Assembly (NCBI RefSeq): GCF_030272615.1
Contig: NC_081412.1
Location: forward strand, 143,699,247-143,763,246
Length of the DNA stretch: 64,000 bases
Source: Cryptomeria japonica
Lineage: Eukaryota; Streptophyta; Pinopsida; Cupressales; Cupressaceae
Direction of reading: 5' to 3'
Positions 11,270 to 22,715 of this stretch are shown piece by piece. The translations under genes were made by a program, and so were the position numbers. Each line of letters begins with the position of its first letter. Positions within the stretch are counted from its first letter, which is position 1. Under the pieces are notes generated by a model that was not told the DNA's origin, searched no databases, and saw nothing but the letters and a program-made list of their open reading frames with translations.

Positions 11270-12358
11270 GATGAATGGATCATTGATTCAAGATGTTTAA
11301 ATCACATGACTGGTGATAAAGGTAAATTCTTGAACTTTCAGGAATATAATGGAGGCCTAGTAAGATTTGGAGATGACAAAGCTTGTTTGATCAAAGGAAA
11401 AGGTACAATATCTCTTGATGGTAAGCATAACACTGACAATGTTTACTATGTAGAAGGTTTAAAGAATAATATTTTGAGTGTTGGTCAATTAGTTGAGAAA
11501 GGATTTCAGTTACAATTCAAGAATGGTAAATGCAAAATTATGAACAGAACCGATTTGGAAATTGCAACTGGTAATCAAACTAGAGGCAACATCTTTCATT
11601 TGAATAACAATGAAAAGACATGCTTGATTGCACACATTGATGAAAGTTGGCTATGGCATAAGAGACTCTCTCAAGTAAATTTTGATTGCATGGTAAAAAT
11701 TAGTAGTACTAAGGCAGTTAGAGATTTACCTAAGATTGTTAAATCTCACGATCCGGTATGTAAGGAATGTCAATTTGGAAAACAAGTTAGAGCATATTTT
11801 AAAAGTATTCCAGAAAAATCAAATAATGCTCTTGACTTAATTCATACTGATTTATGTGGTCCAACTAGAACTAAAAGTTTACAAGGTGATAGATATTTCA
11901 TGCTAATCATTGATGACTATTCTAGAATATGTTGGGTTACTTTTCTCATAGAAAAATCAGAAGCACTTGGGAAGTTGAAACTATTCAAAGCAATGGTAGA
12001 GAATGAAACCGGTAAGAAAATCAAATGTTTAAGATCAAATCAAGGAGGTGAATTTACATCTAAGGAATTTAATGCATTCTGTGAAGTGAATGGAATCAGA
12101 AGATAGTTATCAGCACCCTGGACACCACAACATAATGGAGTTGTAGAAAGGAAAAACAAAACTATCTTGGATGCATCTAGAAGTATGTTATCTGAAGTAA
12201 ATCTTCCACATGTATATTGGGGAGAGGCAGTAAGTACATCGGTCTATATATTCAACAAAGTTCACATCAAAGGTGAAACCAGTAAGACCCCTCATGAACT
12301 ATGGTTTGGCATTACTCCTACTCTTAAATATTTCAGAATATTTGGTAGTAAATGTTAT
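11270..12358 (+). pseudogene. copia protease and integrase, interrupted
   Basis: The protease active-site segment near 11280-11310 reads WIIDSRCLNHMTG, so the catalytic D-S-G has become D-S-R. A long clean frame (11306-12106) follows with the GAG-pre-integrase region, the HHCC zinc region (HKRLSQVNF ... CKECQFGKQ), and core motifs DLCGPTRTKSL, LIIDDYSR and RSNQGGEF. After a stop at 12104 it continues with WTPQHNGVVERKN. At 12359 a SINE splits the domain; the frame resumes after 12589. Confidence 0.93.
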
Positions 12359-12577
12359 TATTTTTTTTTATTTCAAAGGGTATCCCCGCAACTCACTGCC
12401 CAGCGATTTCCCTTTACGGGGCGAGCGGTAAGGCGAGACTAGTCCCTACGGCCATGGGATAACCATCATCACCCCCAAGTGTCCATGACGGGGTAATTTC
12501 ATGCCAGAGAATCGAACCCAAGACCTCAGGCATGAACACCAAAGACTTGACCAACTCTACTAACCCATGGGGGCTAC
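12359..12577 (-). mobile_element. tRNA-derived SINE inserted in copia integrase
   Basis: About 219 bp lies between two copies of the 12-bp AGTAAATGTTAT (12347-12358 and 12578-12589). On the minus strand it begins GTAGCCCCCATGGG and has an A-box-like TTAGTAGAGTTGGT (12550-12563) and a B-box GGTTCGATTCT (12508-12518), the RNA polymerase III promoter of tRNA genes. It ends in a T-run on the plus strand at 12359-12375, which is the A-rich tail. Box order, spacing, tail and long duplication together identify a LINE-mobilised SINE. It is younger than the copia element that carries it. Confidence 0.9.
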
Positions 12578-12589
12578 AGTAAATGTTAT

Positions 12590-13960
12590 ATTAGAAGAGA
12601 TGAGTATATTAGTAAATTTGATCCTAGAAGTGATTAAGGAATATTTCTTGGTTATTCATCTAAGAGCAAGGCATATAGATGTTTTAACAAAAGATTGCAG
12701 AAAATTGTTGAGAGTACAAATGTGAAGATTGATGAACAATTTAGGGGAACTTCAAGGTATATAGACTCTAAAATGTCAATAGAAATACTGGGAAATGAAC
12801 CTACATTAAATCAGCAAGTACAGAATGAAGATCTAGTTACACTGGTATCATCTAAAAATTCCTCTGTAACTGAGGAACAACAGTGAATAAAGACACCTCG
12901 GTATGTAAGACTGCATCACTCTAAAGATCAGATAATTGAAAACAAGTATAAAGGAGTTATGACAAGAGGAAGATTGGAAAATGAAGAGGTATGTCTTATT
13001 TCTCAAATTGAACCATCATCAATTAATGAGGCATGTGAAGATAAACATTGGATTAAAGCTATGGAAGAAGAATTAGAGCAAATTGAGAAGAATAACACAT
13101 GGACATTAGTTCCCTGACCTAAAGACAAAAATGTGGTTGGAACTAAATGGGTATTGAGAAATAAACTTAATGAAGATGGTAAAGTAATCAGAAATAAAGC
13201 AAGACTAGTGTGTAAGGGATATTCTTGGAAAGAAGGAATTGATTATAATGAAACATTTGCATCGGTAGCTAGAATTGAGGTAGTCAGATTATTCTTGGCT
13301 TTTGCAGCACACAATAACTACAAAGTATATCAAATGGATATTAAATGTGCATTTCTAAATGGAGATCTTGGAGAAGAATTTTACATTGAGCAACCTGATG
13401 GATTTTCTTTGACAAATAACAAAGATATGGTTTGCAGGTTAAGAAAAACTTTGTATGGGTTGAAACAAGCTCCAAGAGCTTGGTATGCTAGATTGGATAA
13501 GTATCTTTTGAAGATTGGATTTTCTAAAGGTAGTGTTGATAGCAACATATACTATAAAGTGACTAATGATGACATCTTGGTTATAGAAGTTTTTTTTGAT
13601 GATATAATCTTTGGAGGAGAAGATGAATTATATAAAGACTTTTCTATTGAAATGCAACAAGAATTTGAAATGTCTATGATTGGAGAAATAAAATTCTTTT
13701 TAGGATTGCATATTTCACAAACTGATAAAGGTATATTCTTGAGTCAATCCAAGTACTTAAAGGAGTTACTAAATAAATTTGGGATGGAAAACTCTAAACT
13801 GGTAAGCACACATATGACTACAAATGACAAATTATCACTAAGGGATGAATCTACAACTGTTAATCTGACTAGGTACAAATCTATGATAGGAGGTTTACTG
13901 TATTTAACACAAACCATACCTAATATTATGAATGCAGTATGTATTGTTTCTAGATTTTGA
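12590..13960 (+). pseudogene. copia integrase C-end and reverse transcriptase
   Basis: After the SINE the frame resumes with RRDEYISKFDPRSD, typical of the integrase-RT connection, and a diverged linker (12695-12886). The RT frame is clean from 13133 to 13960: GTKWVLRNKLNEDG, ARLVCKGYSW, YQMDIKCAFLNGDL, RKTLYGLKQAPRAWY, and the catalytic block FFDDIIFGG where copia normally has YVDD, keeping both aspartates. It ends in the LGLHISQ and SKYLKELL regions. A stop near 12637 and another near 13118 break the polyprotein. Confidence 0.93.
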
Positions 13961-14546
13961 GAGTAATCCTAGAGAAAATCATGAATCAGCAGTAAAATGG
14001 ATTTTTCGGTACTTACAAGGCACTACAAATCTTGGTTTATGGTATCCTAGAGATGAAAAATTTGAATTATGTGCATACATAGATGCAAATTGGGTAGGAG
14101 ATGTGGATGATAGAAAAAGCACCACCGACGAAGCATTTTTGCTTGGCAGCAGATTAATTTCTTGGTTGAGTAAGAAACAAAGTTTTACATCATTATCAAT
14201 AGCAGAATCAAAATATATTGCAGCAGCAACTAACTGTACACAAGTATTATGGCTTAAGTAAATGTTGAAGGACATAAAGGTAAAATGCAAGGAACCTATA
14301 ACTATCTATTGTGATAACACTGCAACAATTGATATATCTAAGAATCTGGTATTACATTCTAAAACCAAACATGTTTCTATCAAACTAAATTTTCTGAAAG
14401 AGAATGTTGAAGCAAAAGAAGTAAAACTGGTTTATGTGAATAATAAAGAGCATATTGTAGATATTTTCACTAAACCTCTACCTAAGGAGACCTTTGAATA
14501 TATTAGAGACCAGCTTGGGTTCACACCCCCACCGGTAGAGACTTAG
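13932..14546 (+). pseudogene. copia RNase H, frameshifted
   Basis: Two overlapping frames (13932-14261 and 14262-14546) give copia RNase H: AVKWIFRYLQGTTNLGL, AYIDANWVGDVDDRKST, LSIAESKYIAAA, ITIYCDNTATIDISKN and the conserved end KPLPKETFEYIRDQLG. A stop at 14259 splits it (WLK then stop). The polyprotein ends at 14544. 14547-14916 is non-coding 3' sequence with a second purine-rich tract (about 14704-14716). Confidence 0.92.
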
Positions 14547-14916
14547 ACAGTTGATATTTGTCATCAACCAACATAATTAATAGAGAAATCTTTTACTCTA
14601 GCTTTAATGAGGAAGCTACTTCTTAGGGAGAGTAGTTGGTATACTGAATGGATTGGTATTTTGTATTTGAACTTGGTTTTGTATTCACTTTGGCATTTGA
14701 TGTCAAAGAAGGAGAGATACCTATGGAAAAACACATTATATTTTGGGGAGAGATTATTCATTTAGGAGAAAGATTAATACTTTGAGATGATAGATTACTC
14801 TCTGTGTCTGAGTTTTTGATTTCTGGTTATGATCTGTTTTGGGAGATTGTTGGTTTTTGGTATTTGGCATTTCTATTTTGGCACTTTGATGGTTTTTCCA
14901 TCTTGTGTTGCCATCA

Positions 14917-14933
14917 ATGCCAAAGTGGGAGAT
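14917..14933 (+). other. Polypurine tract
   Basis: The sequence ending CCAAAGTGGGAGAT lies directly before the 3' LTR. It is the usual site for priming plus-strand DNA in copia elements. The preceding GCCATCAATGCC is shared with the same position in the minus-strand elements of the window. Confidence 0.9.
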
Positions 14934-15997
14934 TGTTGGTATTTTGGTATGGTTTTGTCATTGATATCAACACCTACTAACACTTATCAACTCTGGCACT
15001 TTGAAGAATCGGCAATGTTCACCAGCAAGCAAGTGACTTATGCACAGTCACCAGTATCTGGTACACTGACAGGATATAATGTTCATTGACACTTGGAATG
15101 ATATGGAAAATACCTGGTTATGTCGAAAACATCATTTGGACACTTTGTCTTGGAGATTTGTTCATTGGTATATTCGTAATTATATATTTTCTATTATCGG
15201 CAAATAGGTCCAAGATAAGCACCGACAGGCTTATCTATTCCAGATCAGAATGACATGCTTTGGAGATGATTTTATTGTTATTGTAAATGCATCAAGCCGA
15301 CATGTTGAATCAGTTATTGCATCAGTTATTAATTTACTTGTAAAATGTTTTATTGTAATATCTTTTAGTAGCTAACCTATTAAAATTGGTCTTAGGTTAT
15401 GGTATATATGTATGATCTTATTTGTAAGATCGATATGCGATAAGGATAAGGAATTGTAAGAAGGTATATGTGAAAATAAGCAAAGCTATACATGCAGACA
15501 TCATTTGAAGGTAAAGCAAGGTTTTTGTGAAGACAATCAAAACTACACCAGTACAGAATCTGGTATAGAAAGATGCTAATTTGAGCAATACATTCTTATT
15601 GGATTTAACCATCCAATTGTAGTCAGTGTGACTCCTATTTGTGTTTGAGCAGTGAGCTCTAGGCGCTTGGCCTTTCTGCATGTGCAGACCCCATTTTTAT
15701 ACACATACTATCTGTAATAGTATCATTTGATTGTGGGTAAGGTTTCCCACCGTGGCTTTTCCCCTTACAGGGTTTCCACGTACAAATATTGGTGTTATGT
15801 GTTGTGGATGTTATCGTCTTTCTGTTTCATGCATTAATCTTTACCGGTACTGCAATTAACTGATAAAACTGTCTACCAACATAAAAGTCCAGTTTACCAA
15901 TATTAAGCATTAAATTTGGTTAAGTTGTTTTTGGTTGAATTTATTTGACAACTGATTCACACCCCCCCCCCCTCTCAGTTGTCTTTGAGACCTAACT
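14934..15997 (+). repeat. copia 3' LTR
   Basis: It matches 9071-10105 throughout, with scattered substitutions, a 20-bp extra segment near 15070-15090 and a longer C-run at 15962-15972. It ends CCTAACT and is followed by the GAACC duplication. Confidence 0.95.
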
Positions 15998-16002
15998 GAA
16001 CC

Positions 16003-16249
16003 AAGATAAAATGACAAACTATACTATACCTATACTATAAAAAATCTTTATGATGTCAATAAACAAGTTGCAACCATTACAATCAAAGGCAAATATCTAG
16101 CATGCAACTTTACTACTCATCATAGCAAGATTACCATACAAGGAGAACCATCAAGAATGACATATGTGCCTGAACAATATAACCTTGTGGACTAATTAGA
16201 TAAGACACCATCACTTATCTCCATACTAGAGCTTTTGTGCTTATCACCT
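16003..16249 (+). pseudogene. Tat gag-protease linker
   Basis: This continues the Tat-type frame interrupted at 9065. With a few stops it reads DVNKQVATITIKGK and then DKTPSLISILELL, the segment that precedes the protease in Tat-lineage elements. It is cut by the solo LTR at 16250 and resumes at 17345, where SIPSHD leads into the protease frame. Confidence 0.7.
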
Positions 16250-17339
16250 TGTAGTGTCATAAAATTGCAACCCTAGAAATTGTCCATTGTATTAGGGTCC
16301 TCACACATGCGAATTTGAATCCTCTAGCTTGATCAGAGACTGTAGATTGCTTAGCTTGCAGAAAAACTTCTTCCTTGGCCTCTACATCACTCCGAACACA
16401 CTTTTCCCTAGAGAAAAGGGTAGGATAGGGGCGTGGTGCCACTATCCCCCCTTGGACATGTATTTAAAGGGAATTCATCCTCTCATTTGGATAAGTGGAA
16501 GTTCAATAGGGTGAAAATTGGATAGGTTGGAGAGATTCAAGGAATCAAGTGTTCAAGCATTTAAGAATTCTTTTCCAGCATTGAGCATTCTCAAGTCTCC
16601 CTTCAAGGCTAGGTGTTGCATTCAAGTCAAATATTCAACCATTGAAGAGGAGATTGATTTCAACATTAAATTCCACATAAGAATTTCTATCAGCATTGCT
16701 ACTACAACCTCCCTTGAGGTGATTTACAATTTAGTCTTTCATTTGCATCTACTTGCAAGTGCTTTCTTTCATTACTTGGTTAATTCCAAAACTGGGGTTT
16801 GACCTAAAGGCAAACCCCTAATCCCAACCCATTTTCCTCTCTTTTATGTGTGTAGGTTGTAGGTACACAACTGTACTTTCAGATTCAGGCCCCATTTGCA
16901 AAGGTGGAAAAACCCTTTTTGTTTTGTGGAGTTTTCAGAGGACCATGTACATTCCCGCCACGGTCCGAACAACTTTTCCTCAAATTCACAAGGTGACTTT
17001 GTCTCAACATTTTATTGCTAGATCCAGGTGCAGAACTTCATCCCATAATCTGATCTCAAGTTATAATAAATTCTTTGTCACTTTTGCACTACATAATTCA
17101 ATCAATTCTTTTCCATTTCAAACAAGGAAGAGGGGATCAACTTAGCATTCCCAATTCATTCAAGATTCAATCTACCATCTTTGTATGGAGAGATTGAATC
17201 TAGTTAATTATCGTCTCCTCTTCCTAATATAATGGTGAAAAGAGCCTGAATGGTAATTGATAGAGAAATTCTCATCTCTCTCTGAGGGAAAGGGTAGTTT
17301 CCTTCTTGATTTATCATTCACCATTTTCCCACCATTACA
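16250..17339 (+). repeat. Solo gypsy LTR, relative of the 37610 element LTR
   Basis: The 1090 bp sequence begins TGTAGTGTCATAAAATTG and ends CACCATTACA, flanked by CACCT (16245-16249) and CACCC (17340-17344), a near-identical 5-bp duplication. It shares blocks with the LTRs at 37610 and 44188: the TGTAG.GTC.TAAAATTG start, the CAAGTCTCC.TTCAAGGCTA region, and the GGGGTTTGACCTAAAGG block near 16796. No internal region is present, so it is a recombined solo LTR. It interrupts the Tat-type linker. Confidence 0.85.
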
Positions 17340-17422
17340 CACCCTAACATAAAACCATCTTAGAATAAGCTCTCCAAGAAGCGTCAATTCCATCCAAACT
17401 TAATATAGATCAATTCCAAGCC

Positions 17423-17900
17423 ATGATTGGAAGTCTCAAATCATCACCATGTCTCACTTTTGCTGAGAATGATGACGCATACTTTCAACAACCGCATAAT
17501 GTCCCTCTCCATATTGAGGGATTCATACATAAACACAAAATCAAGCAAGTCTTTATTGACAATGGAGTTGGCCTTAACATATGTACCTTATGGTTAATCA
17601 CAATATTGAGATATGTAGCAAAATAAGTTGATGCCAGAAAGAGGATCACCATCAAAGCCTATAAAAATGCAAAAATCTCCTCTAAAGGGTGTGCTACTCT
17701 ACTAGTTTGGGTAGGACCTATGTTGAAGAATGTGATTTTTCAAGTCCTAGACCTCCTTATTCCATACAATATACTCTTAGGTAGACTATGGATTCATGCC
17801 ATGCAATAAATACCATCCACTTACCATCAATGCATCAAGTTTCCACATTACGGAGTAGAGATTACTATCCTTGGTGATGCCAAACCATTCATCTTTTGCA
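17423..17900 (+). pseudogene. Tat-type aspartic protease, decayed
   Basis: The frame at 17423-17626 reads PLHIEGFIHKHKIKQVFID and continues NGVGLNIC; the catalytic triad is D-N-G, a variant seen in plant gypsy elements. Later protease segments (17640-17900, ending near a YHQCIKFP-like block) need frame changes. The enzyme would cleave Gag-Pol; here stops at 17624 and 17807 prevent that. Confidence 0.75.
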
Positions 17901-18289
17901 ATAATATAAGGCATCAACCAGATTTTATAGTACCCAATAATAGAGAAGCCACCACATCATCATCTTACATCCACCTAGAAAATCTCACTAGTCCATTGAT
18001 CCCTACACACAAACGAGAGAAGCTGAAAATGAAAGTAAAAGATGAAGGCCCAAGAGAGTATAATATTAGCTATCTTTTTTTGTGTTGGCTAACTACCCCT
18101 CTCATCTAGAACTCATGGAAAACCACAAATGTCACTCAAGGTACTTGTTATAGCCAACACTAATACACTTGATGGATTTATCCCAGGTAGATTACAAGAA
18201 TAGGAAACTATTGATGAAGACTTGGCATGATGGATCTAGAGAGACCCTTCTGATGCAACTAGACAACAAATAAATATCCCTATAGAGAG

Positions 18290-18390
18290 GTATGGTAAAG
18301 GTTTTACCCTGATGCAAAAGATGGGCTATGATGGCCATAGTGCATTGGGATCCCACAAACAAGGTGTACAAGAGCCATTACAACCCTTGT
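18290..18390 (+). pseudogene. G-patch domain after the protease
   Basis: The plus strand reads KGFTLMQKMGYDGHSALG, then SHKQGVQEP. This fits the glycine-rich G-patch consensus (hydrophobic-x-x-MG-aromatic-x-G-x-x-LG-x-x-x-QG). G-patches are RNA-linked domains known next to the protease in betaretroviruses and in some plant gypsy elements. Following codons run on to about 18510 before stops. Confidence 0.7.
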
Positions 18391-18572
18391 TACTACCATA
18401 GGATAAAACTAGACTCAGATTCAATCCTAGTTCAGGAGGCTCTTCTAAGATTAGGATTCCAAGTAAACAAAAGAAAACCACTTCCATATTCATCCCTTCC
18501 TGAAGAAGGGTAGTGTCCATTGCAAATAAACCTACAAGATCAAAAACTTCAAGTCACTAAAGCACTTCTCAA

Positions 18573-19190
18573 TTGAAGTCCACACATAGAATGAGTAAGC
18601 AAAAGAGGTATGTTGCACACCAAACTATCACTCTCGAGATAAAACTCTTGTCCACTTCAGACACCCAAGAAAAATTAACAACCCTATCAGATACAACCCT
18701 TGCATTAGCTATCAACAAGCCTTTCTCATTGACAGACATCCCTATAACATACAGTAATAGAGTTGTACCAAGTGATTCCGAGATGGATTCACATGAATAT
18801 GAAAGGGGTTCTTTGGCTTCACATGAATCTGAAGAGGATTCTCTTGATACTCTTGTAGACAAAATTGTTGAAGGACCGACATGGATCAAAACCTTTTGGG
18901 ATTCGGATATTGAAGATACTTCAAGAACAGATAGGTCACCTCTCGAGCCTAATTATGAAGAGTATAGTACTGACAATGATCTTGATTCCTCCATACTTAC
19001 CCTAACTAATGCATCCTATGGCCTCAATCTTATTGATGAAGCCATGCTAATTATTCGCCCCAAACTCATTGATTGGGACCAACAAGATCCCCCAAACCTT
19101 GATACCTTCCAAAATGATACGAACATAAACTTTCTTGAATTACTAGATAACATACCAAGCGGGGATCACAAGGATGGATTCACTATTTAA
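18573..19190 (+). pseudogene. Acidic spacer region of Tat pol
   Basis: This 205-codon open frame lies between protease/G-patch and RT. It is rich in Asp, Glu and Ser (SDSEMDSHEYERGSLAS; DSDIEDTSRTD). I recognise no catalytic motif; the same position in Tat-lineage elements carries a poorly conserved linker. A clean frame of this length in a decayed element suggests modest constraint or chance. 19191-19530 is non-open connecting sequence. Confidence 0.55.
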
Positions 19191-19529
19191 CTTAACAACA
19201 CAAATTACTTTGGAGAGAATGTCAAACCTTTGAGTTGCAAAAATATTATGATCAAAACATGATTCTTAAGTGAAAACTACACTGTGGCACTTTTGGAGAC
19301 CAAAAGAGTAAAAACAAAGGACATAGCCAAAGGTGAAAACCTCTTTGAAGCGCCTGAAGTTTGAAGGTTTGACATTCTCCCCTTTAGAACTAATTAGGAG
19401 AGATCATTTATTCTTATAGAAGAAACAAATGAAGTCAATCTAGGGGCACCAAAAAATCCACACATAATACATCTAGCAGAATCATTCACTCTAGGCGAAG
19501 ATCCTAATTTTATAGAGTTCTTTCAAAAG

Positions 19530-20200
19530 AGACAAATCAATTTTGCATGGTCCTATGCAGACATTCCAAGATTAGATCTAGAGCTAGTAATTTATTATTT
19601 GATAGTAGTAGAAGGAGCCAAACCAGTAAAACAAAATCGTAGAAAGTTGTGCCCCAGATCACATTGTTAGTAAAAGAAGAACTCAAAAAGCTATTAGATG
19701 TGGGTTTCATAAGATCCATTGATTATGTAGAATGGATATCAAACATTGTACTAGTAGAAAAACCAATTAGGGGCATCTGTATTTGTATGAATTTGAGAGA
19801 TATAAATAAAGTATGTCCTAAGGATGACTTTCCTCTTCCAAACATTGATATGATTGTGGACCTCACAATAGGACATGCAATGCTATCCCTCAAGGATGGA
19901 TTTTTAGGATACAACCAGATCAAGATTACCCTAAAGGATCAACAAAAAATTGCAATTACATGCCCATGGGGTACATACTATTGGAATGCGATTCCATTCA
20001 GTCCCAAGAATGTAGGAGTTACATATCAACAGGCAATGACAACCATCTTCCACGACATGATGCATACACTAATGGGAGATTATATGGATGATTTAATAGC
20101 TAAATCATTAACAAGAGAGGGTCACCTCACAGTGTTGGACAAAATATTCAACAGACTAGAATAATATAATGTATGCTAAATCCAAGGAAGTGTGTCTTTG
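19530..20200 (+). pseudogene. Tat-type reverse transcriptase
   Basis: Upstream of a frame break near 19645 is FAWSYADIPRLD, the usual RT entry of Tat elements. The clean frame 19649-20164 follows with VKEELKKLLDVGFIR, CMNLRDINKVCPKDDFPLP, LKDGFLGYNQI, WNAIPFSPKNVGVTYQ and the intact catalytic GDYMDDLIAKS. A stop at 20162 ends it; thumb sequence continues in other frames to about 20340. It copies element RNA into DNA in active relatives. Confidence 0.9.
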
Positions 20201-20419
20201 GAGTGACCTCTGGGAAGCTCCTAGAATACATTGTCTCAGATAAAGGAATTGAGGTTGATCTTACAAAGGTCAAAGTAATCATGGAGATGCCACCTACTAA
20301 TAACATCAGCCAATTGAGAACATTACAAGGTAGGCTATAGTCAATTCATCATTGCATTGAACAATTGGTTGACAAATGTCATCCCTTCACACATCTCTCC
20401 ATAAGAATGTTCATTTCAA

Positions 20420-20900
20420 ATGAGAAGAGAAATGTCAGTAAGAATTACAATAATTAAAGCACTACCTAATGATGCCACCATTACTGACACCGCCATCTCT
20501 AGACAGACCATTAATGTTATACATATCAGTTACATCTACGGCCTTAGGAGTCTTACTCACACAACACAATATAGAAGGCAAAGAATGTGTAATATACTAC
20601 ATTTACTGGACACTAGTTGGGTATGAACTCAATTATAGTCCTATTGAATGAGCTTGCCTTTCTGTGATTTTAGCAGCAACCAAATTGAGGCATTACATGT
20701 TGACACATAAGATACAACTCATTGCCAAGATAGATCCACTCAAGTACCTACTCAGTAAAGCATCACTAATAGGTCATTTGGCAAAGTGGGTTATGTTCCT
20801 CTGCGAATTTGACATAGAATATGTGGACTGAAAAGTAATCAAAGGGAAGTTCATTACAGATCAGTTGGTTGAAGCATCATTCATAATTGACCATCCACTC
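20420..20900 (+). pseudogene. Tat RNase H (first copy)
   Basis: The frame at 20469-20651 and its continuation read LYISVTSTALGVLLTQH, then the ECVIYYIYWTLVGYELNYSPIE block, then KLRHYMLTHKIQLIAKIDPL and HLAKWVMFLCEFDIEYVD. This is the retroviral-type RNase H linked to RT. Single stops at 20649 and 20828 interrupt it. Confidence 0.8.
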
Positions 20901-20934
20901 ATCTCAAATTTTCCAGATGAGGAAATATTCACAG

Positions 20935-21515
20935 TCATGCTAGATCAACAATGAAAATTCTATTTTGATGGGTCTTACACTCGGCATGGTTTAGGACCTG
21001 ATATGCTTTTTTTCACACCTTAAGGTGATAGAATTCCAAAATCATACATGCTCACATTGCCATGCAAAAATAATTAAGAAAAGTATGAAGCTTTGATCAC
21101 ATGACTAAGAATGGTCGTATAATGGAACTTAAAGTAACTACAAGTCTACGACAATTCACAACTGGTAATTAGATAGGTCAATGATGATTACCAAACTAAG
21201 GATGATAAGCTCATGCCTTACAAGAAAATGATTGATAGCTTCAATGAATTATTCACAACTATCACCTTTGATCAAATTCCTTGAGAGCAGAATAGAGCTG
21301 CAAATGCAATCGCTACAATAGCCTATCTCCTCGAAGTTCCACATAATTCAACACATTACAAGTTCTTAGTTAAACAACTTTGGATCCCCGCTTATGATAT
21401 CTTAGAATCTGAGATGGTATGTCAACTCATCGGTCCTGATTCCCCATGGTATGGTGAGTTTTACGCTTACCTATGTGATCAAATCCTTCCATCAAACCAA
21501 TCAAACAACTAATGA
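20935..21515 (+). pseudogene. Second, archaeal-like RNase H
   Basis: After the first RNase H the plus strand reads FYFDGSYTRHGLGPDMLFF, then EKYEALIT, QLVIR and a late D-containing segment EQNRAANAIATIA. This D-G-S...E...D pattern matches the extra archaeal-like RNase H that is specific to Tat-lineage gypsy elements. Stops at several Trp/Gln positions show decay. An extra RNase H is thought to aid removal of RNA during strand transfer. Confidence 0.78.
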
Positions 21516-21599
21516 AAAACCTTCATACACCAATCCATATACACCATCATTGTTGAAACCCTATACTGACAAAGTCTCAATGGTACTCTCCTCTTATGT

Positions 21600-22715
21600 T
21601 TAGAGAAAGGTGAGGTAACCACAACTTTAGAAGAAGTACATGAAGGTATCTATGGGGCTCATTCAAGTGGCCCTTAATTAGCTAAAAATATCGTGCGAGA
21701 AGGATACTATTGGCCCTCTATGGAAAAAGAAGTTCCTACTACTTTTTCAGAAAGTACAAGAAGTGCCAAGTTCACATAGATTTGATACATGCACCAGTGC
21801 AAGAACTAAATCCCATCGTAACACCATGACCCTTTTATCACCATGACCCTTTTATCAGTGTGGACTAGACCTTGTGGGTAAAATCCATCCATCTTCATCC
21901 AATGATCACAACTTCATCACTACCACCATAGAATACTTCACCAAGTGGATCAAAGCCATTCAACTCACCCAAGTAACTAGAAAGTAGATTGCTTCATTTA
22001 TCTTAAACTACATCATCTGCCTATATGGTGTACCCATGTCCATCATCATAGATAACGAGCTTCCTTTCAAAAATCAGGATGTTCGTGAACTCTGTGATAA
22101 GTTTCATATCTAACATAATTTCTCCACCCCATATTACCCACAAGGAAATGGTCAAGCAAAGGCCTCAAACAAGAATATCCCAAGAATATTAAAGAAGACA
22201 ATCAATGATGCCAGTTGTGACTGGCACATTTATCTAAATCCTGCACTATGGGCATATCGAACTAGCATTTGAACCCCTACAAGTGCAACCCCATACTCAC
22301 TTGTATATGGAGTGGAAGATATCTTTCCTATTAAGGTATAATTACCATCCATATAGGTCTCCTTACACAACCTAATCAATAATGAAGAATATTGGGTCTC
22401 ACGTCTTCATGACTTGGAATTTCTTGGTGAAAAGCGGCAAGCTACCTAAATCACCTAAAAGCATATCAACAATGCATGAGCAGAAGCTACAATCATAGAG
22501 TCAAACCTCATACATTTGAGGTAGGAGATCTTGTTCTCAAAGAGAATCCTCGCAATCAACCAAATAGAGAACATCAAGGCAAATTTGAATCCAATTGGCT
22601 GGGTCCATATGTCTTCAATGTAGTCTTCGGGTTTGGGGCATATTAGTTAAAAACTTTAGAAGGAGAACCACTAGAAAATCCAATCAACAACATGCATCTC
22701 AAAAAGTTTCATACA
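21600..22715 (+). pseudogene. Tat-type integrase, decayed
   Basis: The region encodes in shifting frames an HHCC-like zinc region (from about 21640), core motifs including TTTIEYFTKWIKAI and LYGVPMSIIIDNELPF, YYPQGNGQAKASNK, and the terminal NPINNMHLKKF. A 17-bp tandem duplication at 21823-21856 shifts the frame inside the connection to the core. The C-terminal segment ends near 22715. Confidence 0.82.

Larger units (their letters stand above)
9071..15997 (+). mobile_element. Complete Ty1/copia element with GAACC duplication
   Basis: The 6.9 kb element has LTRs of 1035 bp (9071-10105) and 1064 bp (14934-15997), a primer site, gag, protease, integrase, RT, RNase H and a polypurine tract, all in copia order. 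The five bases GAACC occur directly before it (9066-9070) and after it (15998-16002), proving insertion into the Tat-type gag. Many internal stops, a SINE insertion and clear LTR divergence, including a 20-bp indel near 15070-15090, indicate an old, inactive copy. The last base of the 3' LTR is T instead of A. Confidence 0.95.

Noticed and set aside
12500-12577. Possible tRNA gene on the minus strand (A and B box)
   Set aside because: Boxes are present but the cloverleaf is not intact, and the sequence has an A-rich tail and flanking duplication, which fits a SINE.
13979-14290. 103-codon minus-strand frame
   Set aside because: Antisense shadow of copia RNase H.
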